Of a stretch of 64,000 nt of DNA, positions 23,690 to 35,690 are shown piece after piece. A model generated the notes under the pieces. It worked only from the letters and a program-made list of their open reading frames with translations, was not told the origin of the DNA and searched no databases. A program made the position numbers and the translations under genes. The first letter of the stretch is position 1; every line of letters begins with the position of its first letter. Source of the DNA: Climacium dendroides (taxonomy: Eukaryota; Streptophyta; Bryopsida; Hypnales; Climaciaceae); the NCBI GenBank assembly GCA_950106755.1, contig OX467083.1:43166555-43230554 (forward strand). Direction: 5' to 3'.

Positions 23690-24120
23690 CAATTGAAAAT
23701 TTGGGTAGGTTCCTTTGAAGTCAATATTGGTCAAATGCTCATGAAATTTTGATACAAGGTGTGAATATATATTCCCTCAATAGGAATATAATTTTTTTTC
23801 CAATCAAAAGTTAAACTACCCCAAACATTTATGGCAGCTTAGACAACTATGGTAGTTTTTGCAAATTTGGAAGGTATGTAATTTACATGATACAAGATGT
23901 AAATGTAAAAAAAAACATGTATAGTGTAAAAATTTCACTCTAGGAGGAGTTAAAGGCTATTGGCTTTGTTGGGCAAGGACAAAAAAAAATCTTCTAACTT
24001 CAAACATTATAATCTTTCAATCCGTGCAGTCAAAGTTTATGAATGTTTTTCCACACATGCCCATAGTAGTCTAGTACAAATTTGTACAATTGAATTTTGA
24101 AAAAAAAAATTATTTAATTT
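23690..24120 (-). repeat. Dispersed repeat, about 430 bp, copy 2
   Basis: Complement resembles 8440-8870 over most of its length, including CATTATAATCTTTCAATCC. Confidence 0.6.
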
Positions 24121-24199
24121 TTTGTCACTATTCTAAAAGTAGCAATTTTTGACAATTTTTGCTTGAAATATGCCTTGGTCTTTCAAGGATTAAGGTAGG

Positions 24200-25133
24200 A
24201 ATACCATAAACCGTGCTAGATCCATGAATTATGCCAATGCTTAAAACATTTTAATGTACTTGTTCTTATCATTTCAAGGCATTGGTCATTGCATTTTCTT
24301 ATTTGTGCAAAAACTCTGTCTAGAGGTTACTTTACTTTCTAGAAGGCATTGTATACTATTAAGGATGTAGTAATTTTCATCAATCCAAAAGTCAACCACG
24401 TGTGTGGCATGGATTGGTGCATCAATTTGGGCCCTCTTCATAGAGTTGCATACACCTCTACATGGACAAATCATGAATTATAAAATAGCTTTTATGTGCA
24501 AATTAGGAAACTTGATTGTTAACACAACCTAATTTCACTATTTACCCTAGAACACCATATTGGTCACCAAGAAATCATCCTTTTAGATACCAAGTAAATC
24601 ATTTGCTTAGAAAAAACTAGATGCACTCATGGAGGTCAAACTACTTGGTGTAAGATCTCTCCTTTTCACACAAAATTCTAAAGATGAATATTTGTATTTC
24701 TATCTTACATAGAAGGATTCTCTACCATCAATTGGAAATGTTTAAGTCACTATGTTGTTACATGGTTAATTCCAAAAGCTACAAAAAAAATATTCACTAT
24801 GGGATTTTAGCAAATCTCAAACAAAGACAAGTCTCAGAATGCACAAACTCCAAAAACTATCATCAATGATGATATCAATGTAGTGTTTTAGGAAGATGAA
24901 TAGTAATTTTAGGCAAAGTTGCTAAGTAATGACAAAAATAATTTATGACATATCAAAGAGAATATTTTGGTACAACAATACCATTTATGGCTCAATTTCT
25001 ATCCCAATACACTAATATGGACTTAAAAGTCATACAATTGGAAGGAAGATTACTTCAACTTCATGATCTTTTTTAATTTCTAATAATGATAACATCAAAT
25101 TCCTTTTAATAGTGAAAATAGACTTTACTCTTA
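24200..25133. other. AT-rich intergenic DNA
   Basis: Nothing recognised apart from a lone TTAAGGTAGGAAT at about 24190. Confidence 0.55.
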
Positions 25134-25523
25134 CTAAAGAATTTCCAAAGCATTTGTGATCCATTTTTCTTCACATTGAATTTGTTGAATGCGGCCCAAA
25201 CAAGGTGGTATTGAAAGATGATTCATTATTATTTTGTCCCACTTCTCTTCATCAAAACTCTTTGAAAACATCATTGTATTTGATTGCAAATATGGAAAAA
25301 TATTGTTGTTTTCAAGAATAGAACATCTTCTCATTTGGAATGTTGCCTTCATTTTGTTTGATTTTATTGGGATATTTTTGGGATGAATGCATACATAATT
25401 TCTTATCCATTTGTCTTCTTGTCGTATTTGTTCTACACGATCCAAATGAGCCATCTGTGATGGATGAAGAATTGTTACTACATCACCATTGTATTGGTTG
25501 AAATTCCTTCTTGGTGAATCCAT
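25134..25523 (-). CDS. Unrecognised ORF with an internal peptide repeat, 129 residues
   Basis: The frame opens upstream of ATG 25523 (to about 25590) and closes at 25134. Two units share LQSNTM and, further on, a [RQ]..E[ED]KWI[RT]N block (QIRQEDKWIRN and QIQCEEKWITN). A third trace, EEWLLSIDF, lies upstream of the ATG. A repeated, diverged peptide in an AT-rich region argues that this was translated at some time. I recognise no family and see no splice partner or promoter. It could be a gene fragment carried by repeats. Confidence 0.35.
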   Translation of the reverse strand: MDSPRRNFNQYNGDVVTILHPSQMAHLDRVEQIRQEDKWIRNYVCIHPKNIPIKSNKMKATFQMRRCSILENNNIFPYLQSNTMMFSKSFDEEKWDKIIMNHLSIPPCLGRIQQIQCEEKWITNALEIL

Positions 25524-25589
25524 TGTATTGGATTGCAAATTTTGAATATTTATATTGTTGTTGGATAAGAAATCAATACTAAGCAACCA

Positions 25590-26929
25590 TTCTTCTTATA
25601 GGTGTTTCAATAAATAAAAGATTACAAAATAACGTAAAAGGTTTCAAAGTAAAATAAAAAGTTATAAAAAAGTAAAATGTTACAAAATAAAATATCTTAT
25701 TATTACACATTAGAATACATTGATATACAATATATTATAATGTTAAATTTTTTTTTTAAGTAACGTATATCTTGGAAAAATAAAACAAAGCAAATGCTTT
25801 AGTGTAAATTATATTTTCTTATATTTATAGAAAATAATAATGTATTATTAACTAAAGATGACTACATGGTCTTACAAAGGTCTTTTATATATTTGGATCA
25901 CACTATCTATTTCATACATTGAGAAAATATCTTTTTCATATTTAAAAATAAATTCATATGATTATAAAAGCTAAATTAAAATTTCATTTTTGTATTTTAT
26001 TTTATTTTAAGTCAAACTAGTTTACTTGCAAGTTGAGTTCAATGGATTAATATAGGCCCTACAATTTTTTGACGATGAAGGTTTTCAATGAATTGTTCCA
26101 CATTGATATTTTTTTGCAGAAAGATGTGCTCAAAACTTTTAATTTTAAGCATAAAAGAGTAAAGACTACTTTGTCTAGTATGCATAGAATTAATTGTGGA
26201 AAATATTGATTATTGGATTTTTAGATTATAACAATTTTGGATGATCAACTTTAAAGGCAAAAAATGCAACTTTGGGGAAAGAAAAAATATAAGAAGATGA
26301 ATCATTATTTTTTAAAATTCTAAAAAAAACATATTTGAATTTAAGTAAATTTAGTATTTTTAATTTTTAAAAATGATAAATAAAAACTCTTTCAAGGTTG
26401 TACACATTTTCAAACAAAAAGCCAAAATTAAACAAATTGGATCCTACAAAAATTTCAAAAATTTCTATATGTGTTGATTTTTGAAATTTAACAATTGATA
26501 TTAATAGAATATTGTTTGGAGCATCTTCAAAAAAATTGAAATCATTCTAATTATTTTGTATTTGTCATTACACTAAATTGAACCTTATATTTTAAAATTT
26601 TCTATAAACACAAATTTAAAAAAATCTCTTGACCCAATTTTTTTTATACAAAATAAAAATAGAAATTTTCAAGAAAATATTTTTTTCCATCCGTACTATT
26701 CCTTTCATGGGAGAAACATTATGTATGCTCTGTTTTTCTATTAGACTACATTTTCTAAATTAAATTTTAAACACTTCTCAAATCTAAATTTGAAAAATTT
26801 GAAAATGCAACAAATATTTCAACTTGTTACTCTATAAGATCTTGGTTTAACAAATATTGAGATTTGTTTCACCCTACCAAGAATTTGCCATTGAAAATTT
26901 GAAGAAAACACATTGTGTCCTCTTAGTCC
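25590..26929. other. Very AT-rich intergenic DNA
   Basis: No ORF, RNA or repeat boundary recognised. Confidence 0.6.
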
Positions 26930-27857
26930 TTAACCCCTAAAGGACCATTTGTCTCCTTGGGGGACAATTTGGGTCCGGGTAGGTTCCTATTGTCTCAAGT
27001 TTGTAGTGAATATTTTGAGATATTTTGAGGTTGTGGAGTTTGTCAAGAGTTTTGTGGATATATAATTTTTGTTTCAATCGGTGCTCGGGAGAAAAAGTTA
27101 TGGCACAATAAGCCCACAAACAAAAGTCAATAGGCAACACCAAAAAATAAATAAAAATAAAATTAATTTTTTCTTAAAACTTCCTAAAATCTTATATTTT
27201 TGTTTACATTTGAAGCTTTGATTCATTTTATTTGGACTAGTGATGAGAAAGTTACGGACAATCTTAGTTTTTTAGGTAATCTAAGCATCTTCTAGAAAAA
27301 ATAACTTATAGGATTCATTTGTGAATGCAATTTTTACAATTTTCCAAAAAAAATTGTTAGACAAGGTTAGGGATTTTTTTAGAACAATTTCACTGTTGGT
27401 ATTATCATATTTCAATTCCATCTAAAAGCTATTAAAGATTTAGCTTTTCCTTTAATCTTTAACCTACATCTTCTTAACAATTTTTAATGAGTGAAATTTA
27501 GGTGTTTTTTTGTTGAATTTTTTTCCTTAGATTCTCAACTCAACTATTCAACATTAAAACTAAGAAAATCAAAATTATTAGAGCAAAAATTTTCAGTTAA
27601 AAAGATTCAAAGCCAAAAACTCTAGTCAAGCAAGTTGCAAGAAACCTTGTTTTCTTCTCTTTGGATGCAAATATCTTGCAATCTATGTGGTCAAATCTGA
27701 TGAAATTTTTACCACATGTTCTTAGACAAGTCAAATACAAGATCCTATGATTGGATTTTGAAAACCATATTTTTTTGGTATTCTTAGGTGAATGCAACAG
27801 AAGTGGTAGTTCTCAGTGGTTTATGATAGAAAACAACCTCAGGGCTTTAGGGGTTAA
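26930..27857. mobile_element. TTAA-flanked element, about 920 bp
   Basis: TTAA 26930-26933 is followed by CCCCTAAAGGACC; the other end is GGGCTTTAGGGG followed by TTAA 27854-27857. Terminal repeats are nine bases exact, then imperfect. TTAA duplication with CCC/GGG ends is the arrangement known for piggyBac-type elements. No transposase is present, so this is non-autonomous if real. Confidence 0.5.
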
Positions 27858-30258
27858 GGGGGTTAAGTCTTAAGAAAATATAATTTGGATCTTTCTTGTA
27901 TTTATTTAATATTATTATTTTTTTTGCCTATAGTTCTATGTATTGAAGCACTTTCTACTATTTCTAGTTTAGTTTGAATCAAGCTATCCAAGAATACTCA
28001 ATCACATGTCTAGTTCATATTTAGCATGCATGGCATTATAGTGATTTTTAAGGAATATAATTAGGACAATCGCCATACCCTTAATATGAATTTCATAGTT
28101 GTAGATAAGCTTAAATCCTATTCGATAAATTGAAATGCTACCGCAATTTTTTTTGTCACATGGTAAATCTAATTACTAGATTTTTCACTCCCCTCTTAAG
28201 GGCCACATGGGTTTAGTAACTCCCAATCTATCTTTATTTTATTTTATTTTTATATCTTTAAATTTTTTTAAAAAATTCTCCCAAATTGAAATGCTACCGC
28301 AAGAACAATTCAACTAAGGTGTCTCACCTTTGGATTAGGCACTGTCACTTTCAACATTGCTTGTCATGGCACCAACTTCTCCAAATTGGTCTATTGATTC
28401 ATACCAAAATTTGGTCTTTGTTTGATGTTTGGATACCGCTATCTTTACTTCCAACCAACTTGGAATTTATATTTTAACCAACATTCCATCATAACAAGTG
28501 ATTTCTCTCCAACTATCACTCATTTTATCAAGTTTTATGTTCATAACTAGACTTTCCACTCGGCATGGAACTAGAGGTTCACACATGGTACAATATTGTA
28601 CTTTCAAATTTCACTCAAACTCGACAACCAATTTGGCAAATATTTCTTAAGCATATGGTAATCAATCTAATATTTTTTTTATTTACCAACTTGTTAAACT
28701 TGCTTCTTAAAAGCAAACACACAAAGAATTCCAACTAGGGTTCGTGCTCGAATTAACACAAAACATATTTTCAGTCTTGTCACTTGAACTTCTCTAAAAT
28801 TTTGTCCTCTCATCTTCTCTTCCAATAGATATAGAAACTTTATCTCTACACATAATATAATTAATCTCCAATTAGGTAATTCATCAATCAAAACCACAAA
28901 GCTACACACACCTCATTACTCGCAACAACAAACAATTTGGTATATAAATTCTGATTACATTTACCAAAATGATGAATAAAATCACTATTACAGTTAGGAT
29001 TTTTCTTCGTAGTTCTACTCTCCGTCATATTCCTTCCACACTCACATATCAGATTTTTCCTAATTGGAACACCTGGTTTTCATAAATTCTAACTAGGTCT
29101 GTAAATTTCACAACTCTAACTTCTCACCAGATCAACTTCCTTCTTGTATTCATAGACTCTTTGACTCCCTGATACTTCCAACTTGGGCATCATCATCTCT
29201 ATTTCAAAACTCACAGACATAGACTTCACTCTTGATGAACCAATTAGCATACATACAAACATTCCAAGGCTTGGATTCAAACATTCCATCACTCAAACAC
29301 AAACACACACGAAATGCATAAAAAAATATACAACTCCAACTAGCTCGAACGTGCACTAGATTTCACTCATCAGTGGGTGTATAATAGATCAAAAATACAA
29401 ACCAAATAGGACTCCTGAAACTGATAGTTACCAACTTGAGAGAGATGTCTAACTATCCAAATCTCTGCCTAATTGAAGCTAAGGTGCCATCCTCAAAAAT
29501 TTGAATTGGACTTTAAACTAGTACCCTAACTAGCATCTCCATCATCCTTGCCTAACTTGGACAAACTATGAAACTAACTCTCGACTTAGACTGCAAACCC
29601 CAAATTGAAAACATACATTTATGATCCCGAGTAGAACCACACCTTCTCCAAATTGGTAACTTTGACTTTAAACCAACTAGGTATCTACACATGGATCCGA
29701 CCAGTATTCACCCCCCATTGGACATAATAGCAAAACAAAATGACCAAATTGGCCTCCTCATATATGAAACAATTGTCAAAATACAGAAAATGACTCCAAC
29801 AATCCTCACAAAAAATCAAAAATCGAATCCTATTTGATTATCTACAATAATTCCATATAGAGTAAAAAAAACAAATACAAAGTAATTTTTATATACTTAT
29901 AATTTTAAAACTCATGCTAAATAAAAGGGATAGTAAACCAATGTCTTTAATTACAAAAAAAAATAAAGTGAAAATGAAATAATTTATAAATGAAGATTAA
30001 ATGTTTTTTGAAAATTATTTAATATGATATAAACATCCAAAATCATGCAAAGCAAATTCAAGAATGGCACAAACTGAAACATATATTATAACACAAAAAA
30101 CTATAAGATACTTTGAAGTAATTCTATTAACCTCTAAAACCCCAAGGTCATTTTTTCATCAACAATTACTCAAAATTAGCATTTTTAATGCAAAAAACAA
30201 GAATTTTAAACATTTATTTTTTGCATTTCAACCATGGGATCTTGCACTAGACTACTAT
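27858..30258. other. Intergenic DNA, pyrimidine-biased in part
   Basis: From about 28280 to 29870 the plus strand is notably rich in C and A compared with neighbours. Frames are short and unconvincing. It may be an old decayed element; no ends seen. Confidence 0.5.
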
Positions 30259-30357
30259 GTCCCTCTCAATCACTAGATCCCATGGTTGAAATGCAGTTTA
30301 ATGATTGAGAGTGTTTAGAAGAAATTTCAACCATGGGATCTAGTGATTGAGAGGGAC
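30259..30357. repeat. Perfect 34-bp inverted repeat within a local direct duplication
   Basis: 30259-30292 (GTCCCTCTCAATCACTAGAT...) is exactly complementary to 30324-30357, with a 31-base spacer. The phrase TGATTGAGAGTGTTTAGAAG also occurs twice directly (30302 and 30362), and CAACCATGGGATCT recurs at about 30229. Confidence 0.85.
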
Positions 30358-30718
30358 TTGTGATTGAGAGTGTTTAGAAGAAATTTCAAATTTTTTGACT
30401 GTATCAATCACAAGATTTAAGGGTTTAAAGTAGAAAAAACAATTCTTTTTGCTCTTAGACTAATTAGATTATGAGGCTTTGAATCTTTTGAACTTAAATT
30501 ATTTTTTATTATAGATTGCCAATTTTTTTCTTATGCCAAAAAATTGAGTCGAGGGTTTGGGGAAAAAAATCACCCCCCCTTCCTTCAAGTTTTTATTCAT
30601 TAAAAAAATAATTAAGTTAAAGTAAGTATGGGATAGAAGGAAAAACTAAATTATTGATAGTCCTAAGATGGAATTCAAACACACTAATTCCAACGGTGAG
30701 ATTGTTGAAGAAAGCAAA

Positions 30719-30883
30719 TTGAGGTATGTGATCCCATTAGTGTGGGCAAGATGGGAGCAAGCCCATTGTGAGCAAAATTATATTAGTGGTGTACATTTCA
30801 ATATTTGAATGTACACCACCATTACAATTTTGCTCGCAATGGACTTGCTCCCATTTTGCCCACAATGGGCTCACTTACCTTAA
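30719..30883. mobile_element. Foldback MITE, 165 bp
   Basis: Almost fully self-complementary with arms of about 78 bp. AAGATGGGAGCAAGCCCATT faces the complement AATGGACTTGCTCCCATTTT, and GGTGTACATT faces AATGTACACC at the centre. The right end is TTACCTTAA. A diverged relative lies at 60100-60242. Confidence 0.82.
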
Positions 30884-33800
30884 ACCATATGCATTTTTCT
30901 TTGAATTGCTAAAATTGAGTTCATAAGTAGATGCAATACATTCTTTTCTTAAGAATTTGTTAAGATTGCCACCAAAACAAGAAGCTTCAAAAATTTCACA
31001 TTACTTATCCAAATTAAACGAGTCAAATCTTTCCAAATAGACAAGAAGACGAATAAAAAATAATTATTAAAAAAATTAATTCAATTTTATTTCCTACCTA
31101 TTTCATCTATTTTGAGCTTATTGTGGCATAAATTTTTCTCTTAGGCACTGATTGGAATAAAGATTGTATTCCTAGAAAAATATTCAATTTTTCTATTTTG
31201 AAAAAAAAATTCAAAAAATCTTGCTAAAAATTGAGATCATAGGTACCTTGCCCAAAGTTCTAAGAATCCTCCATGGGGACTTTTGAGACTCTAGGTTTTT
31301 AAATCTCCTAAATGCATTTCAAAATAATATATTTTAAATTGTGTTAAATCTATTATATACGTGATAACGTGGGTGGTGTGCATGCATGGACACATGATCA
31401 TGCTTGTTCCACTTAGAATCCTTAATTGAGTTCTTGATCTTGTCAATAAGCAAAAAATCATCTTTGAGTTGATAGAAAGACACTTTTGTATCATACACAT
31501 TAAGAATAAGATAATTCCTCTTCAATAGATGGTAATTCATCTCTATCAATAATACCATAGTCCAAATTATAACATCTAAATTTAGACCAATAAGTGATTT
31601 AAAATCTAGAGATTGATGATACAAGACATACACGGTAAAAAGGCTAATGTTGGATTTTGATATATCTACAAAAATATTCTATAATTATATTATATATTTC
31701 ATAACTTATTTGCATAATATCCAAAAATGCATACTAAAGTGTGTTAGAATCTTGACTTTCACTTAATAGCAAGATTCAATAAAAATTAATTTATATTTAC
31801 TAATAGGATGTAGGATCAATTGCTTTATTGTTGACTACAAGGCAAGGAATTCTAATGACAAAATGTCCAAGAGCGGGTATCAAAATTAAATTAAGGAATT
31901 TCAAAATTAAATTGACCAACCAAGGTTGTCTCTTTTGGATAAATGCCTATCCAAACAAAAATACATTGAGCAATTTATATCCCCTCAAAAGCTAGATTAT
32001 TGCAATTAACTATGACTTGTTTCTAAATTAATTGATCCTTGCAAATTCTTGTCTAAAATACAAAACTCTATTCATGAGTGACTAGGATCAATCATGAGGT
32101 CAATTTTAGATAAATATATTTTTAGCACTTTTAAAATTTGTATTATATTTTTGGTGTACAAAAAATGTATTCTAAAAAAATTTAGGATTTTTTTTGACTA
32201 TTTATAAAATCCAACCATGAAAATTTATAGTTCAATAGTAGGAACCATATTCAAACCCTTATTTGAACAACGTTAGGTGTTCATACTTTGACAATGCTAC
32301 AATATTATATTCACTACACTAATAACTAATATATCTTATTGGAACTAGTAATATTAATCTACCAATGTGAAATTAAATTTGCTTAGGCTGAAATATTATT
32401 CTATTGTATTATAATTCTAACATTTTTTTAAAAGTTAACACAAATTTTATAACTAAATTTTTCACTTCCCTAATAATAAATTAGAGTAATATTTCAATGA
32501 TAAATATCAAATTTTCTTTTGAAATACATTCCCTAGATCATACCCATACAATTGAATCTGCTATCCCCTAAAAACCACTAAATATAATTATCTAAAAAAA
32601 ACTCCTACCCTAACCATCTCAAAAATTTAAAACAAATAAGATATCTAGGCGGCATGAGGACGAGAATTCAAGTATGTATGGATAAAAATATAGGTAGAAA
32701 TACATATGAGTATATACAAATAATCACATATTGTATGTGGATACATATTTTCATTCATATATGCATACACCAACATTGTCCTATATCTTTTGAACTTCTT
32801 GTCTTGTGGAACTAATATATCTCTCTCTATGTATTTCAAAATTTTATATATGTCTTTCACAAGCACATTTTGGAAATTATGTGAAATTTAATTATCATTT
32901 TCAACTTTGAATCAACACACTACATCGCTATCATTATCTAATCACAAACACAAGGTACAAAACATAGAAATGAAATTTCTATTATAATACTAAAGGGATG
33001 AGAAAACTTGAATTCTAGGTGTTCAAAAGTTATTTGCATTTAACTGTTGTTCAAAATTTGTAATCTTGGTCCTTAAACAGCTAACTGTGAGGATATTTTT
33101 TAATCTATATTTGGAAACTTTAACCATTAGATTATTTGTAAGTCTATATAGAAATTTTTTACTCGCATGAATAATTCAATTCAATGCAAAGGGAACTTTT
33201 TAAACTATCTGATTAAATTTCAACTTCATTTACATAATAATATATTATCATGGTTATATTTTTTTTAAAAGCCACTAGAAGCTTGTATTCTAAGGAAAAT
33301 GCTCTAGATTTTATAAAGAGAAATTATTTCTACTTTATGTCTACTTTACTTATTTTATAATTTGTAAATATCTTTTCATTTATCTTATTTTTAAAATTAA
33401 CCTTTTTTTCTTTATCCACCTGACTAGCATCTTAATTATAAATGTTTGATTATTGATAATATGTATTTTTTAAAAATATTTTATTTTAATTATTTTTGTA
33501 TTAACATTTTTTTAAAGAATTTTTTAACTTAGTTATATTTAACATATTTATTTTTATTGTAAATTTCTAATCCAAAAAAAATTGTCGGTTTGTCTTCGAT
33601 ATTTAATTAATATTTTATAATCATTACTATTTTATAATTGATAGTTGATTTTATCACATACTTGATTTCTAGTTGGTTTTACTATCAATATTTTTTGTCA
33701 AAAAGAATATGTAAATACTATAATTATTATGATAAATATTTCTAATTATATTTAATTTTTATTATATTAAAATTTAATTTAATAATTATATTTCATTACT

Positions 33801-35189
33801 CATCTATAATTCATTATGATGAACCTATCAATGATCTATAATTGTCCATTACCTTAATTAATATTTTTTAATCATAATCATTTTTTATTAATCAATCTAT
33901 GATCTATTATGATCTATTATTTTATTTTATTCATTACTATTTAATAATATAATACTTTTTAATGATATATAAATAATTATTATATTCATGATTTTTATTA
34001 TATTAAGTATTCTAAGACTACTTTGCTAGTTCTAAATAAAATCAAGAGAGTATCGGTAGCTATAAAAGTTAATCATCTATAAATATATAATATCACTTCT
34101 AACTACATGTGGGTGTTGGAGTCATGCTAGCTATATAAATTTGGAAGAGAAAATTAGTCATGGATTGAATATTTGGAATTTATTTGGTTTGTTTATTCAA
34201 GTCAATTAGAGGAGTATATATTTTAAAGTCTTCAAAATTATAATTGCATATAATATTAAATATTTATATGACATAGTCTTCAAAATCTATCATATACACA
34301 TGGTAGAGATCTAATATAAGAATCATTACAAATCAAATGGATGAAAAAATCAAAATTCTATGTATTTGAGGCAAGTTTAAGCTAATAAAGGTGTCCAAAT
34401 TTTGAACATCTTGTACTTGAAGGGTCAAAGAGTATGACACATAATGTAGAATCAAAATGTTATGACTTAAAAAAATAAGCAATGATCAATTTTGAGTGAC
34501 TTTTAGGAAGAGTTTTTTTTTCTTATTTCATACACCACTTTTTGATTCTACCAACCTCATAGGATTAATTCTTTGTAAATCTATGATCTTTGTAATTCAT
34601 AGGATTAATTCTTTGTAAATTAATGATCTTCTAAGCAACAAGCCATTTTTTTACTATAAGAATTTTTCTATGCTAAAGTGTCTTTTAAGTGAATGTAATT
34701 AGAATTCCAATTGATTCTTTACAATAGTCATGACTCACTTATGTCTAATGTACTTTCTTAATTAACATAGATACCCATGCCTTCACTTTCAATGAAAATA
34801 GGGGCAAATCATTATTTCAATTATTATAGACAAGTCCTTCCAAACCAAAGAACCATATATGGAAATGAAAAAGCATGCATATGCTACTCCGTCTCCAGCT
34901 CCATCATTATGACTATCAAGTGTTTAAGGTGAAGGTACCCATAACCAATCAAATAAGTAATTCTGGACATGGTTTGGAATGTTGTAAGGCAAAGCAAAAT
35001 TTTTAGAGGTGCATTAATAGAAATGACAAGAATTGCAAAAAAATTGGTAATTTTATTACTTGAACTAAAATTATTATGAATTTTGGGAGGCAAAAAGTAC
35101 TTTAGACCTATAGACAATTACTAAATACTTCTAATTCTAATCTTAGCCAACTACTTTCTTGCTCACTACTTCCTACTTTCATGTTCACC
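30884..35189. other. Very AT-rich intergenic DNA
   Basis: No gene recognised. About 31090-31200 resembles the complement of part of the 26930-27857 element. A direct duplication of about 45 bp (CATAGGATTAATTCTTTGTA twice) lies at 34558-34628. The stretch 33200-34000 is extremely AT-rich. Confidence 0.55.
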
Positions 35190-35285
35190 ACTTTGAAGCA
35201 TGTCTTATGACCTTATTAGTTGGAACACATTCCAAGACTTGGTTGAAAATTAAACCCAACCTTGGTGGAAAATAGAACACACTAC
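35190..35285. repeat. Diverged partial copy of the 187-bp MITE
   Basis: CTTTGAAGCATGTCTTATG, then ACCTTATTAG and CACATTCCAAG follow the order in 16444-16560. The right half is not clear. Confidence 0.5.
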
Positions 35286-35690
35286 AAGTTGCAATATGGG
35301 TATTTGATCAAAAATGGATACCTCCACCTTATATAACATTTGGCTTTTTGTACTTGCCACTACTTACATAGACTAATAAAGAACATACAAGAAGTATATA
35401 GGAATAGATGAAGGTTTATTAATTTTTAAGTTCAAAGATGTAACAAAGCTTAAGCCAATGACAATGAAATGTGATGCCCATTCCAATTCTTGAAGTAAAA
35501 CCAAAGAATGTTAGGTGCACAAAACGAACCAATAGAAGTCCCTTCTTCAATTCTATTGGTATACTTGAAAGTATATATATAATGTAAATAACATCTAGAT
35601 TGGGCCTCACATAGCACTACAAATTCACCAAGGTGAAAATCTTGGACTCATAAGCCATTTTTCTAATATAGTACTTATTACACATCTTGA

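Noticed and set aside
31291..31633. Minus-strand frame suggesting a retrotransposon fragment
   Set aside because: No integrase, protease or reverse transcriptase motif could be found.
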